Below, piece by piece: positions 46,501 through 59,066 of a stretch of 64,000 nucleotides of DNA; the stretch's first letter is position 1; each line of letters starts with the position of its first letter. Under the pieces are notes generated by a model. It was not told the DNA's origin. It was given only the letters and a program-made list of their open reading frames with translations, and did not search any database. A program made the position numbers and the translations under genes. Origin of the DNA: Atopsyche davidsoni (lineage: Eukaryota; Arthropoda; Insecta; Trichoptera; Hydrobiosidae); assembly GCA_022113835.1 (NCBI GenBank), contig JAILWY010000010.1, positions 1,823,501 through 1,887,500 of the forward strand. Direction: 5' to 3'.

Positions 46501-47540
46501 AATAAGCATCTCCAAGAGCGTGAATTATTTATAAATATGAATCTCTGGATTAAGTTTAATAGTCACATGTGAAAACAAGATTGCAAATAAGTATACTTTT
46601 TATGATATAATATTTAAAGCCATGAGTGAAATAAATAAAACAAAAAAGTTAGTAGAAGTTACTTACAGATATTAAATACTAATACTCGTACCAAAACCTT
46701 AGGCTTAGTTTTAATATGATTCATAAAGGGACTACAAAAAAATGTTATTTGGTACTTGTATTCATCAATATTTGAACAAAAGAATTTTAAATGGTGCCTC
46801 TACTATACCCTGCAATTTCCTACTTTACAACAGGCAATCCCATTCACATCCTATATAAAATCCTCTTTTACTCCAGTTCAACATTGTGATACCAGATAAA
46901 TCAGCTATATATAACGGCATCATATTTATTATTTTTTTTAATGGGAAACTAGGGGTTCAATCAAAATTTAATAGGATGCTGGACTGTGAAAAAGTATTTG
47001 TTTACATTCCATGTGACGGAAGAAATACCACTGGAGTCAATCAAAACTCAATTCCAAGTCTAGTTGTAATATTTTGAAGCTTAAAAAAATCTATATTGAA
47101 GAAACTCATTGATAGCAAGTCGCTCTTTTTCAAATGAGAAAATTAATAAAAGACAAACTTTTCAGAACGAAAATCTAAATAAAGACAATAAAAAAGTTGG
47201 CATCCTGCTGTGAGATCAGCTATCTTTGGTTTTTATGTTACAAGTCTTGTTTAAAGAGCTTTGAGTCTCTGTTTGAATACTCTTAAAAAATCAAAGTGTA
47301 GAAATAATAAACTGAAAGTACTATTGTTAATACTGAAATGTTTCACAAATGGGAAAACTTTTGCTTTTTTAAGCAATTTTATGTTACCTTTTTACGATCA
47401 TGGTTGACTTATAGCATTACACCAATTATTCAGCTAATGGTTTTTACTAACCAAAATGTAATGTGAAATAACCAATAATCTCGTTTTTTTTAATCTTGAC
47501 TTAGGTCACTTTCATAATTATGGGCACATGTATATATTTA
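43566..47540. other. Intergenic AT-rich region downstream of the MFSD6-like gene
   Basis: No gene is seen. A cluster of short perfect palindromes occurs at 45209-45288. A CATA-type microsatellite lies at about 44117. The remaining open frames are short and unremarkable. Confidence 0.5.
45209..45288. repeat. Cluster of three palindromes
   Basis: Within 80 bp are GTGACATGATGTCAC, then TGTCACAAA with inverted TTTGTGACA six bases later, then a 40-bp perfect palindrome without loop (45249-45288; centre CAGGCTTAAGCCTG). Such an array can extrude cruciforms or bind dimeric factors. No function is known. Confidence 0.9.
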
Positions 47541-47585
47541 TAAAATAAATAGTTTACTATATGTAGTGAAAAAAAGAATTAAGAT

Positions 47586-50500
47586 TTACAAAACCTCATT
47601 AGTGGCAATACCTTCGAATGCTGGCTCATTATTTCTTTTATTAAATAAAAATTGCAGAAGAGCATTTAGGAGACATCCAAGGAGAGCTGCACAACCGAAA
47701 ATCCTGAATGTCAAAGCACCGCCCAACTTCTCCATCAACATTCCACCCACGAAGCTACCAAGGGAAGTTCCAACTCCTTCAAAAATGGCACCAACAAGAC
47801 CCTGAAATCATAAAGTAATTAGAATTTGTGAACTTTTATTTGTAAAATTGATTTATATTTTATTTATAAAATACTTCCAATGGTAACTATAGGTTTAGAA
47901 AGTCGTAAAGAAAGAGGCTAGCAGGTAAGCAGTAAGAAATATTTAGAGATGATTACGGCTGTTTTCAGCTCGATATGATATCTCTGGCATTTGTCCAGAA
48001 ATAATATAAAAGCTAAGCCTGAAAGGGTTTTAAAACAGAATTTAAAAAACCGAAAAACTATTTTTTCTTCTTGGATTCTCACGGGGTCGGCAAGCAACCC
48101 TGCTAGCCAACGAATCAGTTTTATGGCAGTAAGTGCTGCCTAATAGGTTTAAACATCAATGGTTCTAAACAAGGTTTTTCTGGAATCACAGAAGCTATAA
48201 TACTAAAGATTGTTTATTAAATAAATCATTTTTGAAGATGACGTTGTATACCTGAATGGTTGCCTCAGTTCCTTCTGGTGCAACTACGCTAGCATAGGAT
48301 GCCATCGTTGTGTAGAGCATACCAAACGTTACGCCTTGCAGTAGCTCTATGGGCAACACCCACCAAGGGTTGGTCAACAGAGAATAGAGAATCATCCGTA
48401 CTCCAAATCCAAGCAAGACTAGAGTCATTGAATTCATGTGTCCAATTTTCTTTAAAATAGTACCTGAAAAAAAATTGTTTAAGTACGCAGGTCTGAATAT
48501 GACTATCTTATTTTAATTCACTGAGTGCTTTTATATGAATGCTAACTATATCTAAGGCAACTTCTACTAAAAAATTTAATTTATAAAATTTATTCTCTAC
48601 TTTTTAACAAAAAATATTGAAACATATTTTTCATAATATATGAATAAAAATATTTTGCAAAATAAGGAAGAAAAAATTTATTTATGTTACTTACTTACTT
48701 TTATCAATGATTTGCCTAGACAAAATCTTAAAATGAGAATATATCGAATGTACAAATTTCAAGATGTATACAATCATAAGACGTAAATTTACCAGAGAAG
48801 AAGAAAAATGGTATTTCCCCACAGAAACACTGCAGGGCGCTGACGAGGCCCTGCAGAGTCTTCATCCACCTAGTCTGACTGCAGTCATCTCCCGTTTTGG
48901 CCAGAACTTCTAGGTGCCAAAACAAAAACTGCCACAAGAGGCCAGTACACATCCCCACTAGTATGATCCATACGAAAAAGTGAATAGTGTGACGAGAGGA
49001 CAGCAAAACTCCGACTTTGTTCAAAATATTCACAGATATCTTTTTTTGTTTATACTGCAAATAAATTTTTTGTTTTAAAAGATTGTCAGACATTGCGTAT
49101 TTTGTCAACGCTGAATATTATTTCAGTATCTATTTGAATCTATATAAACCAAATATCTATTTCAATGTGTATTTCATCTTCGAAATTAATCAATTAATTA
49201 ATTAATTATTAATCAATAAGTAAAATCTCTATTTTCTGAATTGGAAATTTATTATTTGAATACATAAACCCCCAATACGTATGTGTGTGTGTTTAATATA
49301 TAAATACCTTCAGCTTTAAGGACAAAAATATATCCATTAAAAGAAATATTGCCATAAGCACAAATGCCACAGTATAGTTTTTGTATTCCTGGTCTTCACT
49401 ATATTTATCGATCAGCACGCCTGTTATCAGAGACAGTACTCCCCACCCAACGGAACCCCACATTCTTTGTCGGCCAAATTCAGAAATATTTATTCCTGGT
49501 AAAAATAATTAATCATATAGGAATATTCCAACATAAAGCATATAAAAGGTGATCCTTTCCTGAAGCTGCAATGTTAACAGCTACTGTAGGAGATATCAAT
49601 TCACCCAAGAAACCCACAACATGCAAAGTTTATGTCTATTACTTATTCTTATTCTTCAAAATATTGTATGCTTCAAATTTTAATGCCTTTTATATGGAAA
49701 CATGGTGGAAATAAATAGTTGCTTTTAAAATTATTCATTTCTGAAATGTATTATTTTACTAACAGTTACAGCAGTATAAAGAAAGACATCATTAACCTTA
49801 CCTAGCTTCTCAAAGCAAATAGCGTCCGCTATACTGACCACCACAGCCATTCCAATCCAATTAAGCACCATCAGCAAAACTAAAAAGAGACTAGAAGTTG
49901 TCAACGGCCTGCTCTCTGATGCAGTTGGAGAGGTCGACATTAACAAATCATTTACCTGAAAAATAATTGATGCATTACTTGAGCAGTTTTTGCACAATTC
50001 TGCACTAGTTGCATGTTTTTTTTATAGTCTGACATTTTTTCATATTTGATTATTCCCTAATAAAATAAATATGAGGAGTTATCTATTAGTAACATCAAAG
50101 ATTTTTAAAGCATTAACGTAATAACCCAAAAACTCACATTCAAATTATCACAACTGATCTTGCATGTTGAGTGGTAATGGCTCTTGTTAAAAGGTGGTCT
50201 TCCTGGACATGTTGGATAATGAGAAGATCCTGAAATATATTCATTACATATACTCACAAGCAAGAGACATCAGGATGGTCTGAGAACGAAGAGTCTAAGT
50301 CCGCGCTACTTTGTAAGAGTAGGGAACTACAAGGGATTAAGCAGGTAGGAAAAGCAGTAAGAAGCATTCAATGACAATCAATACATCGTCTGTTTGCCTC
50401 ATTGAATCCATGAAAATCAAAGAAAACTTGCACCAGAGAACTAAAAGAACTAAGCAAAATTTACACTCTACCCGAATTCGAACCCAAAACTATATTAAAA

Positions 50501-53500
50501 TTTGAAATTGCTTGAATTATTAAGACTGCATTGTACACACGTACTGGACGAAAATGTCAGTTTTATTTTGGTTGTCAATTAGTTAACAAGGATATCTTTG
50601 ACCATTAATTGATGGAATCACAACTTTCTAATTTAATTACATTTTGCAGATTATTTCAAGTGGAAGGATTTGTGCCGTATAATTTTTTTTCACGAAATTT
50701 TCTGTTATACGAATTTCACAAAAAAAGTGCACAAAAACTCATTTATGGAGACATATCGCTGTGTAGTGTGTCAAAGTGGATATTTTGACTTAAAAAATAA
50801 ACTTTGAAGTCAGGGCAGAGAAAGTGAACAATGAATATGAAAAAGGATTTTCATTAAAACCTATAAAAGCTCCTTACCGTCTGGCATAATAATCTTTTGA
50901 AGCCGAAAGTATTCACAGTTGTCCGCTCGATTGCTTTTTCCTAGCGGAATTACTCCAGTGAAGTCGATTGTGCTTGGGTAACTTTTCTCTTCTGGCTGAC
51001 AAGAAAGTGAATCATCAGCTCCCCAGTTCACACACATCTCCATCCATTTTAATGGGTCATCCATGTTACAATTACTCTGAAATAAGAAGCATCCAAGCTC
51101 ATTATTCAAAGAAAAATTCAACACAAGCTACAGAAAATTTAAAAATGTACTATCATTGTAATTAATAAATATTAGATTAACAGAAAGAATATCAACCACA
51201 AATTGCTTACACTACAAAGAAAATTTAACCAAGTGCATATAATTTCCAATGAGTAAATATGTTGTTTGGTTTAATAGTTATAGAGTGAAACACCAATTCA
51301 AAACAATGTTTAAAACCCGTGAGGTTTAAAGGTAAATTTGTGAGGTTTTATTTTTACTTTTCAAACAGGATAAATAGTTGTATCTCTGATCATTTGACTG
51401 GTTTATTTTATTAAATATTTCAATGAAAGCTCGATTAGAAGAAATAAGAATACTTACAATGCAATCTGTGATTCCAGACTGGTTACCCATTTTATTCATG
51501 AAATTCATTAAATTCACTTTAGCCAGCGAGCAGGTCTCCATAAACGTTTGGTTGTTTTGGCACAATAAGTTAACATTTTTTCCTACAGTGCTCAAGAGGG
51601 TGTCTATATTCTTGTCGGGGCAAGTGAGCTTGCATTTGGTGTTGATATCTTCATTAGAATTATGTGCACATTTTGGCACATATGTTTTATCTGCAGTAAA
51701 TATTAACAATTTTTATCAAGTTTAAAAAATATATATTTTTTACTTTTGAAATAGGATGATATTGACCACTCATAAATTTAACAGCGGGGAAGTCTGATAA
51801 CATTTAAAATATATTTCATTAGATTATATATTTTCCTTATTAACTTAAAAAACTACTGCTACTATAAGTGATATAATATTTAATGTTCAATTCATGTTAG
51901 TTATTAATTTAAAAATAATTTCTAGCTTTATCAGCTTCATCGGCATTAACCGACAAAGTTTAAGTTCAATTAAGCTGTATAAAAGTGTTGTACCGTCAGA
52001 AGTTGTAACTGAGCTCAAATGAAAGTAAACGCAATCATCAGAAGCCACTATTGATGCTTTAGGTATTTTTGCTTGGAAACTGATTGCCTTCTTACTCTTA
52101 TAGCAATATTGTGGAATCTTCCAATATTCACAAATTGTTTGCCACATATAAGAGTTTGTCATGGAACAAGACATCTGAAATGTTAAAATAATATGAAATT
52201 TAAGAAATTGGCTTACATACTGCTACAATTATAACGGAGACAAATAGCGACAGGATTATGTAGATAAAATTAAGCATTAGAAATCACGTTTTCCAAAACC
52301 AAAATTGAAACTTAGCGTCTAAATGCTACGTACTAATGTGTGAAGCAATTTAAAAATAATAGGATAATAAGCACATTGGCAATAACCAATTACTCGTATG
52401 TTACAAGAACTACCAATCTTTACACTGTTCGATATACACTCTGGGAGTGCAAAACTAATGCCTCAAGTAAACTTCTCACATAATGGATAGTGAGTAGGTT
52501 AGTGTGTTAAAGGTCTACGAGATTTACTAAAGATCGATATGTCTGTTCGTAGATTTTGGCAGACGTGAGTAGATTTGGTTTCTTGGGTGTTGACACCTTA
52601 CAGTTTTAATTCAGGTTGCATGTAAAACATTTCATTATTTTAATGTTTTAAATAGTGAAAATGTGAAGAATTAAGAATTCTGAAATTCTTTCAAATGTCA
52701 TCACGATAATGGTTTTGTAGTTCATCGCCATGAAGTTGAAGTTGGATTTATTGAGGAGACTAGTATGCTCTTCCTTGAGTTTCAAAGACTGCACATATGG
52801 CACGGTATCAGAGCTGGTTTCGTAGAGCAAAGGAATGAAAGTAGCATGAGCATTACAACTATGTAAAAGTACTTTCAAAATGAACCTGGGGCTGGTCAGA
52901 CATTTTCACGGCAGCTGTGCTTAATTTATAATGTGAGAATTTATTATATGTGGAAACCTTCACCTTGCAGTTTGTTGTTGATTCATCTGTCATGAGCCGA
53001 TCAACCTCACACTTGTTCAGATCGGTGTTATTATTTTTAGTGCATAGATTCAAATACGTGAATCCATCGCCGCATGACAGATCAATTTGTGTGTCTACAG
53101 GCATCTGGGGTATGAAGTATAGCCCAGAGAATGCAATCATTGTTAATATTTGAAATGCAATAAACACAACTTTGTGCTTCTCGAATCTATAAAGAAAATA
53201 CAATTATTTGTGGCAACAAGACCAAAAATAGCCACTATTGATGACGTGTTTAAAATTTCAAAATTAAATGGATTTGTGAATGTTTTGTTGAAATTTTTTT
53301 TTCACAAAAACTCAAAACATTTATCCTTTTTTCAACATGTGAACATGTATAAAAAACAACATTATTATTTGGAGACATTAGATTATAACTCGTTAACAAA
53401 TTGTTCTAAACAAAACATAATGTGTTTGAAGATAAGTAAAAGAGTAATTCACTTCATAGTACAATAATTAAAGGAATTTGAAATATTTTCATAAAATCAA

Positions 53501-56500
53501 TAAAACTTTTGCAACTTCAAATATTTAAATAAAACGCTTTATCATAATATTAAATGCACATCATAGGTCAATTTTCTTTTCAAACATAGATATAGTGAAT
53601 ATAAAACCCATAGGAGTGAAATTTTTACAGTCCTGTCTCTTACAATGAAAAATAAAAACTAATTCATTTAAAGGAAAATATTGAACTTCTAAAAATTCCA
53701 TTGCAGATTTTTGGGTCCTATGCTGATGCCATTATCTATTCTAGTAAACATACTAAAAGAAAAAATTAAATAAGTCAACAATAATTATAATAATATCCGT
53801 TGCATAAAGTCAGAACACAGACCTTATCTTGTTATTATGATTTCAGTTATTTGATATAATTACAATAATGTGTAATTTAATATAAATATTTTGATAATAA
53901 AATAAACATTCCCATAATAATTTATTCATTTTCTAAATTCATTATGCATGGTAAATATAGCTAAGAAATGGTACCAAATAACCGCAAGGCAATCGCGCAA
54001 TTTACAATAGAAGTCACTAAAGCAGCTTTGTTATTTCACATTAATTCTTTAATTTTAAAACACAACTTATTTCAATTGTTGGCATTTTAAAGAGTGGTGA
54101 TTTGTGTAATTATTGGATCCGAAATCCACTGAATCAAATCTAAACTACAAATCGTATATTGCTAGCTATATCAGATTAGAGTTTTATGGATCAACTGGAA
54201 TTGAAACTGTTCAACTTTTTACAAGATCAATTAATTTTGTAGATGAAACTATAAAAACAACAGACTATTAATATAGTTTTTAAAGTACTTTAAAACATTT
54301 TAAAGAAAAGTGCTTACAGGATTAAAATAGGCATTTCATCACATGGTTGCAACTAAATATTTGTAGACTGATTTTATATTGTAAGTAAAAATATTTCGCA
54401 AGCAAAATCAAACAACTCATAGAGGTATTGAGTCCAAAACAGTTTAATTGCAAAATAGAGTATAAATTTCAATGGAATTTGTTAATTTGACTTACGTGTT
54501 TTTGTATTGCTAAAAAAAATTGTTATGTACAAAAATCAATGGCCCTTCAAGATTTTGTTAACAATAACATTTAAGTTTAATACATGTTGCATATTTTAGA
54601 AATCAGGTTTGTATGTAGCAATGATCTCAGTAAATATTTTCTAAAGGTTAAACTATACTTTTTAGTCAAAAAATCGTCCAAAAAAATTTGTGGTGTTTTT
54701 TGTCTTTTAACATTTCGGTCCTGATACTGGAGCCATCACTATGGTCACAGTATTAGAACTGAAAATTAGGAATAATAAAAACAACATGCAACTCAATATC
54801 CAAGAAATCTCAAAATCAACAAAAGTTTTTATTTACACACACTTCCGATTCCTTAAATCTGGAAAATGGATTCATTAGCTGTACCACAAAAAAAAAATTC
54901 TCTGTGGATGGCTCAATCTGTTATAGCTTACTACTTACCCAAATTGTTGATATGGTTTAAATTAAAACAAACAAATTTAGACCTACAAATCAGGAAAATT
55001 AATTTAAATGAACTTTTTTATTATTACCTATCTGCTATAGCACCAAATACAGGCTTAGCAATGAGGCCACAAATAGGTAGAAATGTATAAATTATTCCAA
55101 CTATATATGAAGAAAACCCGAGCTGTTTAGCGTATGTTGGTAAATAAGGCACCAAAGGAGCAGTTCCTGAAACCAAAGATAAAAATCTGAAATTATAACA
55201 AGTAAAATGGTACTGAACAGAGCAAACTGCACGCGCTGTCCCGGCTAAGTAAACATACAATCTTAAAATTGTCCTGAACATGTCTCTTATTTCTACCACT
55301 AAATATTTACATTAAAATATAAAAAATAGTGTAGATTTGCAGGTTAAATATCTAATAGGTGTAATTTCACACTAATCGCTTATAATATATTATTACCTTT
55401 GGTTTTGTTTCAAAATTTTCAAGCTTAAATGTGTTTTATTTTAAGATTTGTTATTTTCTATATTCAACATTGTAGACAGGAAGTACTTGGTGAAATTCCA
55501 TTTTGATATTTATAAATAAAAATTATTTTTGAGATTGTCCACATTTTTGTATCTTGTGTCTTTGGTATTTCATTTTCAAAATTAGCCATTTATTTGATCT
55601 TTATGGATTTTGTTTTAACCCAATGTAAACAAATTGAAAAACTGTATTATTTTAAAATTTAATTTCCTAGTGGCCATGTGCTCTGGGCGGAACACATCGT
55701 CTGCGAGGTTTATAAGCTAAACACTCATGAGCAAGTCTTGTGGGTCTCCGGAAACTAAGTCTAATAATTTAATTGTGGAAATGGGTCTGACATACAATGC
55801 TGAACTATTTACTTATTGGTGAATAGTAATAAAAAAACTAACACTTTACAAGTAGTGCAAATGCTTGTAAAAATCACACCTGAGGGTGTACACCCATACC
55901 TCGCTTTACGGCCTAGATACGTTCCACGAAACTTCCACGAAAAGCCGTATAAGGAATCAATTATTCTAATACAAATTCAATGGGATCGGTTCCAAATTTG
56001 TTAAATATGTAACACTTTTTACACATTCTGGCCATATTTTTTTCCAAACATGGTTCATTGTTGTTAATTTTAATTCCTTCCATGATTCACTGATGCTGTC
56101 AACAGCATCCTTGATGTTATAGTTTTTCCAAAATGTTTTAATTGAAGCTTTACCATCGGTTTCCCATATAAGTTGTCGGAAAGTTTGGCATAGGTAATAT
56201 GCCTAAAAAGTGGCTATTGCTCCCTGATCCATTGGTTGAATCAGAGCTGTTGTATTTTTCGGAAGGTACTCAATCATGACATCTTTCGATAGCTCGGATA
56301 AATTAGTAGGATGCCCTGGTGCATTATGTAAAATTAGCAAAGCCTTGTTGGTTAAGTTATTGTCTCGCAAATATTTTTTCACTTCTGTACAAACTGAACC
56401 AATCCTCAAAAGTAGCTTTAATCATCCAAGCTTTCTTGTTGGATTTCCATATGACGGGTAATTGATTTTTATTTAGTCCTTTAAGAGGTCTTGGATTTTC

Positions 56501-57834
56501 GGACAAATATATTAAAAGTGGTTTTAGCTTAAAATCACCCACGGCATTTGCACCAAGTAGCGAAGTTAATCGTTCTTTAGACACCTTATAACCAGGTGCA
56601 GATTTTTCGGTTTTTGAAATGTACGTGCGATCAGGCATTCGCTTCCAATAAAGCCCTGTTTCGTCTACGTTAAACACTTGTTCAGGTTTATAACCACCTC
56701 TTTCAATAATTCCCTTTAAAATGTTGGGATATTCCTTAGATGCGGCCTCATCGGCGCTAGCTGCTTCACCTTTCATTTTCAAATTATGCAAATTAAATCT
56801 ATTTTTAAATTTTTCAAACCATCCTCGGCTTGCTTGGAATGTGACATATTCAGCAGATTCATCGGTATCTCCATTCTTCAAATTTTCGAAACTACTTCAA
56901 GCTTTTTCCTGGATAATCATTTGACTCATTGGCATTCTCAATTTGTTATTGTCCTCAATCCGTATAATCAATAGTTAAAATAAGTTTAGTAAAAAAATAC
57001 ATATTAAAAAAAATATTATTTGTACATACATACGTATTTATGTACCAAAAATGTCCCTAATTATTTCCAATTTTTCCAGTTAATGTGTAACAATCAGTAA
57101 TAAATATGTACATAAAACACTCACAGGCAAGTCTAAACCAGCCGCTCTATGAGCACACACTGAATAAAGCTCATAAACAAAATAAAATCGAAAAAAAGTT
57201 TTTTTTGCCATTATAACGAAACATTTTAGGCCGTATATCGAAAACGTGCCTTAATTGAAAAGGGCCATTATAGCGAAAGGCCGTATAAAGAGCAGCTGTA
57301 TAAAGAGCAGCCGTATAAAGAGCAGCCGTATAAAGAGCAGCCGTATAAAGAGCAGCCGTATAAAGAGCAGCCGTATAGCGAGGTATGAGTGTACTATTGT
57401 AGAGAAAAGGGGATTCTAAACCATGATCTATCATAAAATTTTCCTAATGACTGAATCCAACTGCCCAAGCAAAGGGATACCAGAATGTCCCAGTTATGAA
57501 CTGATGTTCTTGTGCTGGTCTTAACTGCAATCATTTGATGCGACCGGACATGGTCGTTTCCACTGATGAATATTAACAAGGAGAGCAAACGACAATGGAA
57601 AATTTGCTGCCGAAGAATTGAAAGTAATTGATTAAATGCAGACCCATACATGACTCAATCATCCAAGATTTTTTTATTTAATTTTAAAATACGGATGAAT
57701 TCAGAAACTGCCAATTGAGTTTATTTCTCTACACATATATTAATATAATTAAGATTAATTTGTATCTACTCACCAGCATTGAATAAAAAGTAGTGACCCT
57801 TCATGGGTAACATATCTTTATTTATATTAAACAT
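47586..57834 (-). CDS. MFSD6-like major facilitator superfamily protein
   Basis: This is a multi-pass membrane protein of the MFS_1-like/MFSD6 family; its substrate is not known. Twelve coding exons on minus: 57834-57774, 55166-55028, 53186-52886, 52174-51994, 51690-51458, 51076-50878, 50229-50138, 49955-49802, 49495-49308, 49054-48793, 48463-48252, 47801-47586. All phases agree, giving 745 residues (human MFSD6 about 790). The start MFNINKDMLPMKGHYFLF leads into TM1. LVPYLPTYAKQLGFSS and motif A (KPVFGAIADRFEKHK, spanning the exon 2/3 junction) are typical. Exons 3-7 encode a Cys-rich extracellular loop of about 300 residues. WGSVGWGVLSLITG, ELLQGVTFGMLYTTM and GLVGAIFEGVGTSLGSF mark the later helices. 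The C-terminus is cytosolic (FNKRNNEPAFEG...). Intron 1 hosts a Tigger element. ATG 57834 is used because a family-like N-terminus follows, but an extra upstream exon cannot be excluded. Confidence 0.92.
55470..55565 (-). mobile_element. Decayed Penelope-like terminal-repeat fragment (copy G), intronic
   Basis: GTAGACAGGAAGTACTTGGT, GAAATTCCATTTTGATATTT and GATTGTCCACATTTTTG match in order the terminal repeat of copies A and B. It lies in intron 1 of the MFSD6-like gene, next to the Tigger element. Confidence 0.5.
56060..56924 (-). pseudogene. Tigger-type transposase pseudogene
   Basis: Frame one (56881-56357) carries the CENPB-type part (GWFEKFKNRFNLHNLKMKGE), then FNVDETGLYWKRMP with the first catalytic Asp, then SKERLTSLLGANAVGDFKLK. 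The frame shifts near 56400, and the second frame (56409-56203) carries KYLRDNNLTNKALLILHNAP GHP. Here His stands where the family has the second catalytic Asp (LDNAPGHP). YLPKNTTALIQPMDQG, then GAIATF and a stop, follow. The first HTH is absent. At least a frameshift, a stop and the Asp-to-His change disable it. Confidence 0.88.
57281..57370. repeat. 15-bp minisatellite in the Tigger end
   Basis: Six head-to-tail copies of CCGTATAAAGAGCAG (one with CTG) lie just inside the right terminal repeat. The unit starts with the CCGTATA of that end, so it arose by tandem copying of sub-terminal DNA. Confidence 0.95.
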
Positions 57835-58393
57835 CTTGAGTTTGTTAAAATCGGCACTGCTTTTAAAAATTATTACTGAAAATCAGATATTTTTATATAT
57901 CCCACCAGACATGCTTCAAGCTCCCTGATCCTGTGTATATGTTAGAGCAGGATCAAAGTCTGGAAGTGACTGATATAGTAATACGATAATCGCAATCAGC
58001 ATATGCGTACCGAGAACCTAGCAAGTACCAAAGAATAATCTATAGCTATGTTGGCGCTGAATGACTGAGGACTGATTCGAAAAAAATCGAGATAACACTT
58101 CAATATAAGAGGCAAATTCGTGTTGAATTGCAAAAAAAAACCTTAATACAATGAGTTATTAATTCACTGGAAATAATTCACTCAAATAAAAAAAAACTCA
58201 TAATATTTTATTTGACTACAAATAAAATATATTAAAATAAAGCATATATAGAAAAAGATTTTTCAAAACCACATAAAATAGGTGCGAAGATCTTCTTTTA
58301 TTGACTTGAATTTTTAGTGTAAGCAACTGCAACATGACAGTACCTAGCTGTGCTGCCAGAAGTGGGTTTTTTTAAAGCTATATTGAAATGATA

Positions 58394-58421
58394 AATTAAT
58401 TAATTAATTAATTAATTGAAT
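58394..58421. repeat. (ATTA)n microsatellite
   Basis: About seven tandem ATTA units. A shorter AATT/ATTA run lies near 49195. Confidence 0.85.
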
Positions 58422-58520
58422 TAAGTGATTCGGTTGCTTGGATGTTATGCTGCTTGGGGTATATATTTCTCTCGCGTACGATTCTCGTGCTAGGGCCATC
58501 TTCTGGGATTTTTTTTTTAT

Positions 58521-58676
58521 CCCTTACACACGTCGCAACACAATTTGCGACCGACTTGCATTAGCTAATGGCGTCTGCTTTTACGTTGTTTACATAGAGA
58601 CAAAGCCATTAAAATAACTTCCAAAATCAAAGAATTGCAAATCGGCCGCAAGTTGTGTTGCAAAGTGTGTAAAGGG
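58521..58676. mobile_element. Palindromic MITE, cluster member 1
   Basis: The left end CCCTTACACACGTCGCAACA and the right end (reverse complement CCCTTTACACACTTTGCAAC) are about 40-bp inverted repeats that continue into TTGCGACCGACTTGCA. TA lies outside each end. The superfamily is not determined. It has no coding capacity. Confidence 0.7.
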
Positions 58677-58687
58677 TACCATAAAGC

Positions 58688-58860
58688 CGGCCTCACACGC
58701 AACACAACTAGCGATCGATTTGCAACCCTTGATTTTAGAAGTTATTTTAATAGCGTCTCTTTATTTCAGGTTTTTTTTTTGCTAAGTATCGCAAAATGGG
58801 AAGCTAAATTAACGCTTGAGAAGCTAATTACAGGTCGGTCGCAAAATGCGTGTATAACCA
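58688..58860. mobile_element. Palindromic MITE, cluster member 2
   Basis: The left end GGCCTCACACGCAACACAAC with AGCGATCGATTTGCAA and the right end (AGGTCGGTCGCAAAATGCGT) are inverted. It shares the CTTGATTTTAGAAGTTATTT core with member 1 in inverted orientation. It is more decayed than member 1. Confidence 0.55.
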
Positions 58861-58877
58861 GCATTGTAGTACCTTAA

Positions 58878-59066
58878 GTCCTCTTCACGCCATGATACAA
58901 CATGCAACCGATTCGCAATTATCCTATAGCATCATCAAGTGTTTTATTTTATTTATCTATTTTTAATGATTTTTGCCAAAGTAAACAACGTAAAATATGA
59001 CGCAATTATCCAATAGGCTAATTGCAAGTCGATCACAAGTTGTCGCTGCGAGTGTAGGCAGCTTTA
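58878..59066. mobile_element. Palindromic MITE, cluster member 3
   Basis: The left end CCTCTTCACGCCATGATACA with CATGCAACCGATTCGCAATT and the right end (ATTGCAAGTCGATCACAAGT, then GAGTGTAGGCAGC) are inverted. GTAAACAACGTAAAA in the interior matches member 1 in inverted orientation. It is the most decayed of the three. Confidence 0.5.

Larger units (their letters stand above)
55891..57391 (-). mobile_element. Tigger/pogo-type DNA transposon, decayed
   Basis: The 1501-bp element lies between TA dinucleotides (55889 and 57392). Its ends are CACCCATACCTCGCTTTACG and, from the right, CACTCATACCTCGCTATACG. It sits in intron 1 of the MFSD6-like gene. The transposase pieces on minus are described separately. 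The N-terminal DNA-binding region is largely missing, so the element cannot move by itself. Confidence 0.9.

Noticed and set aside
50470..50500. GGTTCGAATTC on minus as a tRNA B-box
   Set aside because: No A-box, anticodon arm or acceptor pairing is found around it. At most it is a remnant of a SINE.
53150..53467. Plus-strand 105-codon frame
   Set aside because: It is AT-rich intronic sequence opposite the MFSD6-like gene with no domain. It is most likely chance.
57171..57434. Minus-strand frame with TAALY repeats
   Set aside because: It is a translation of the 15-bp minisatellite in the Tigger end, not a protein gene.
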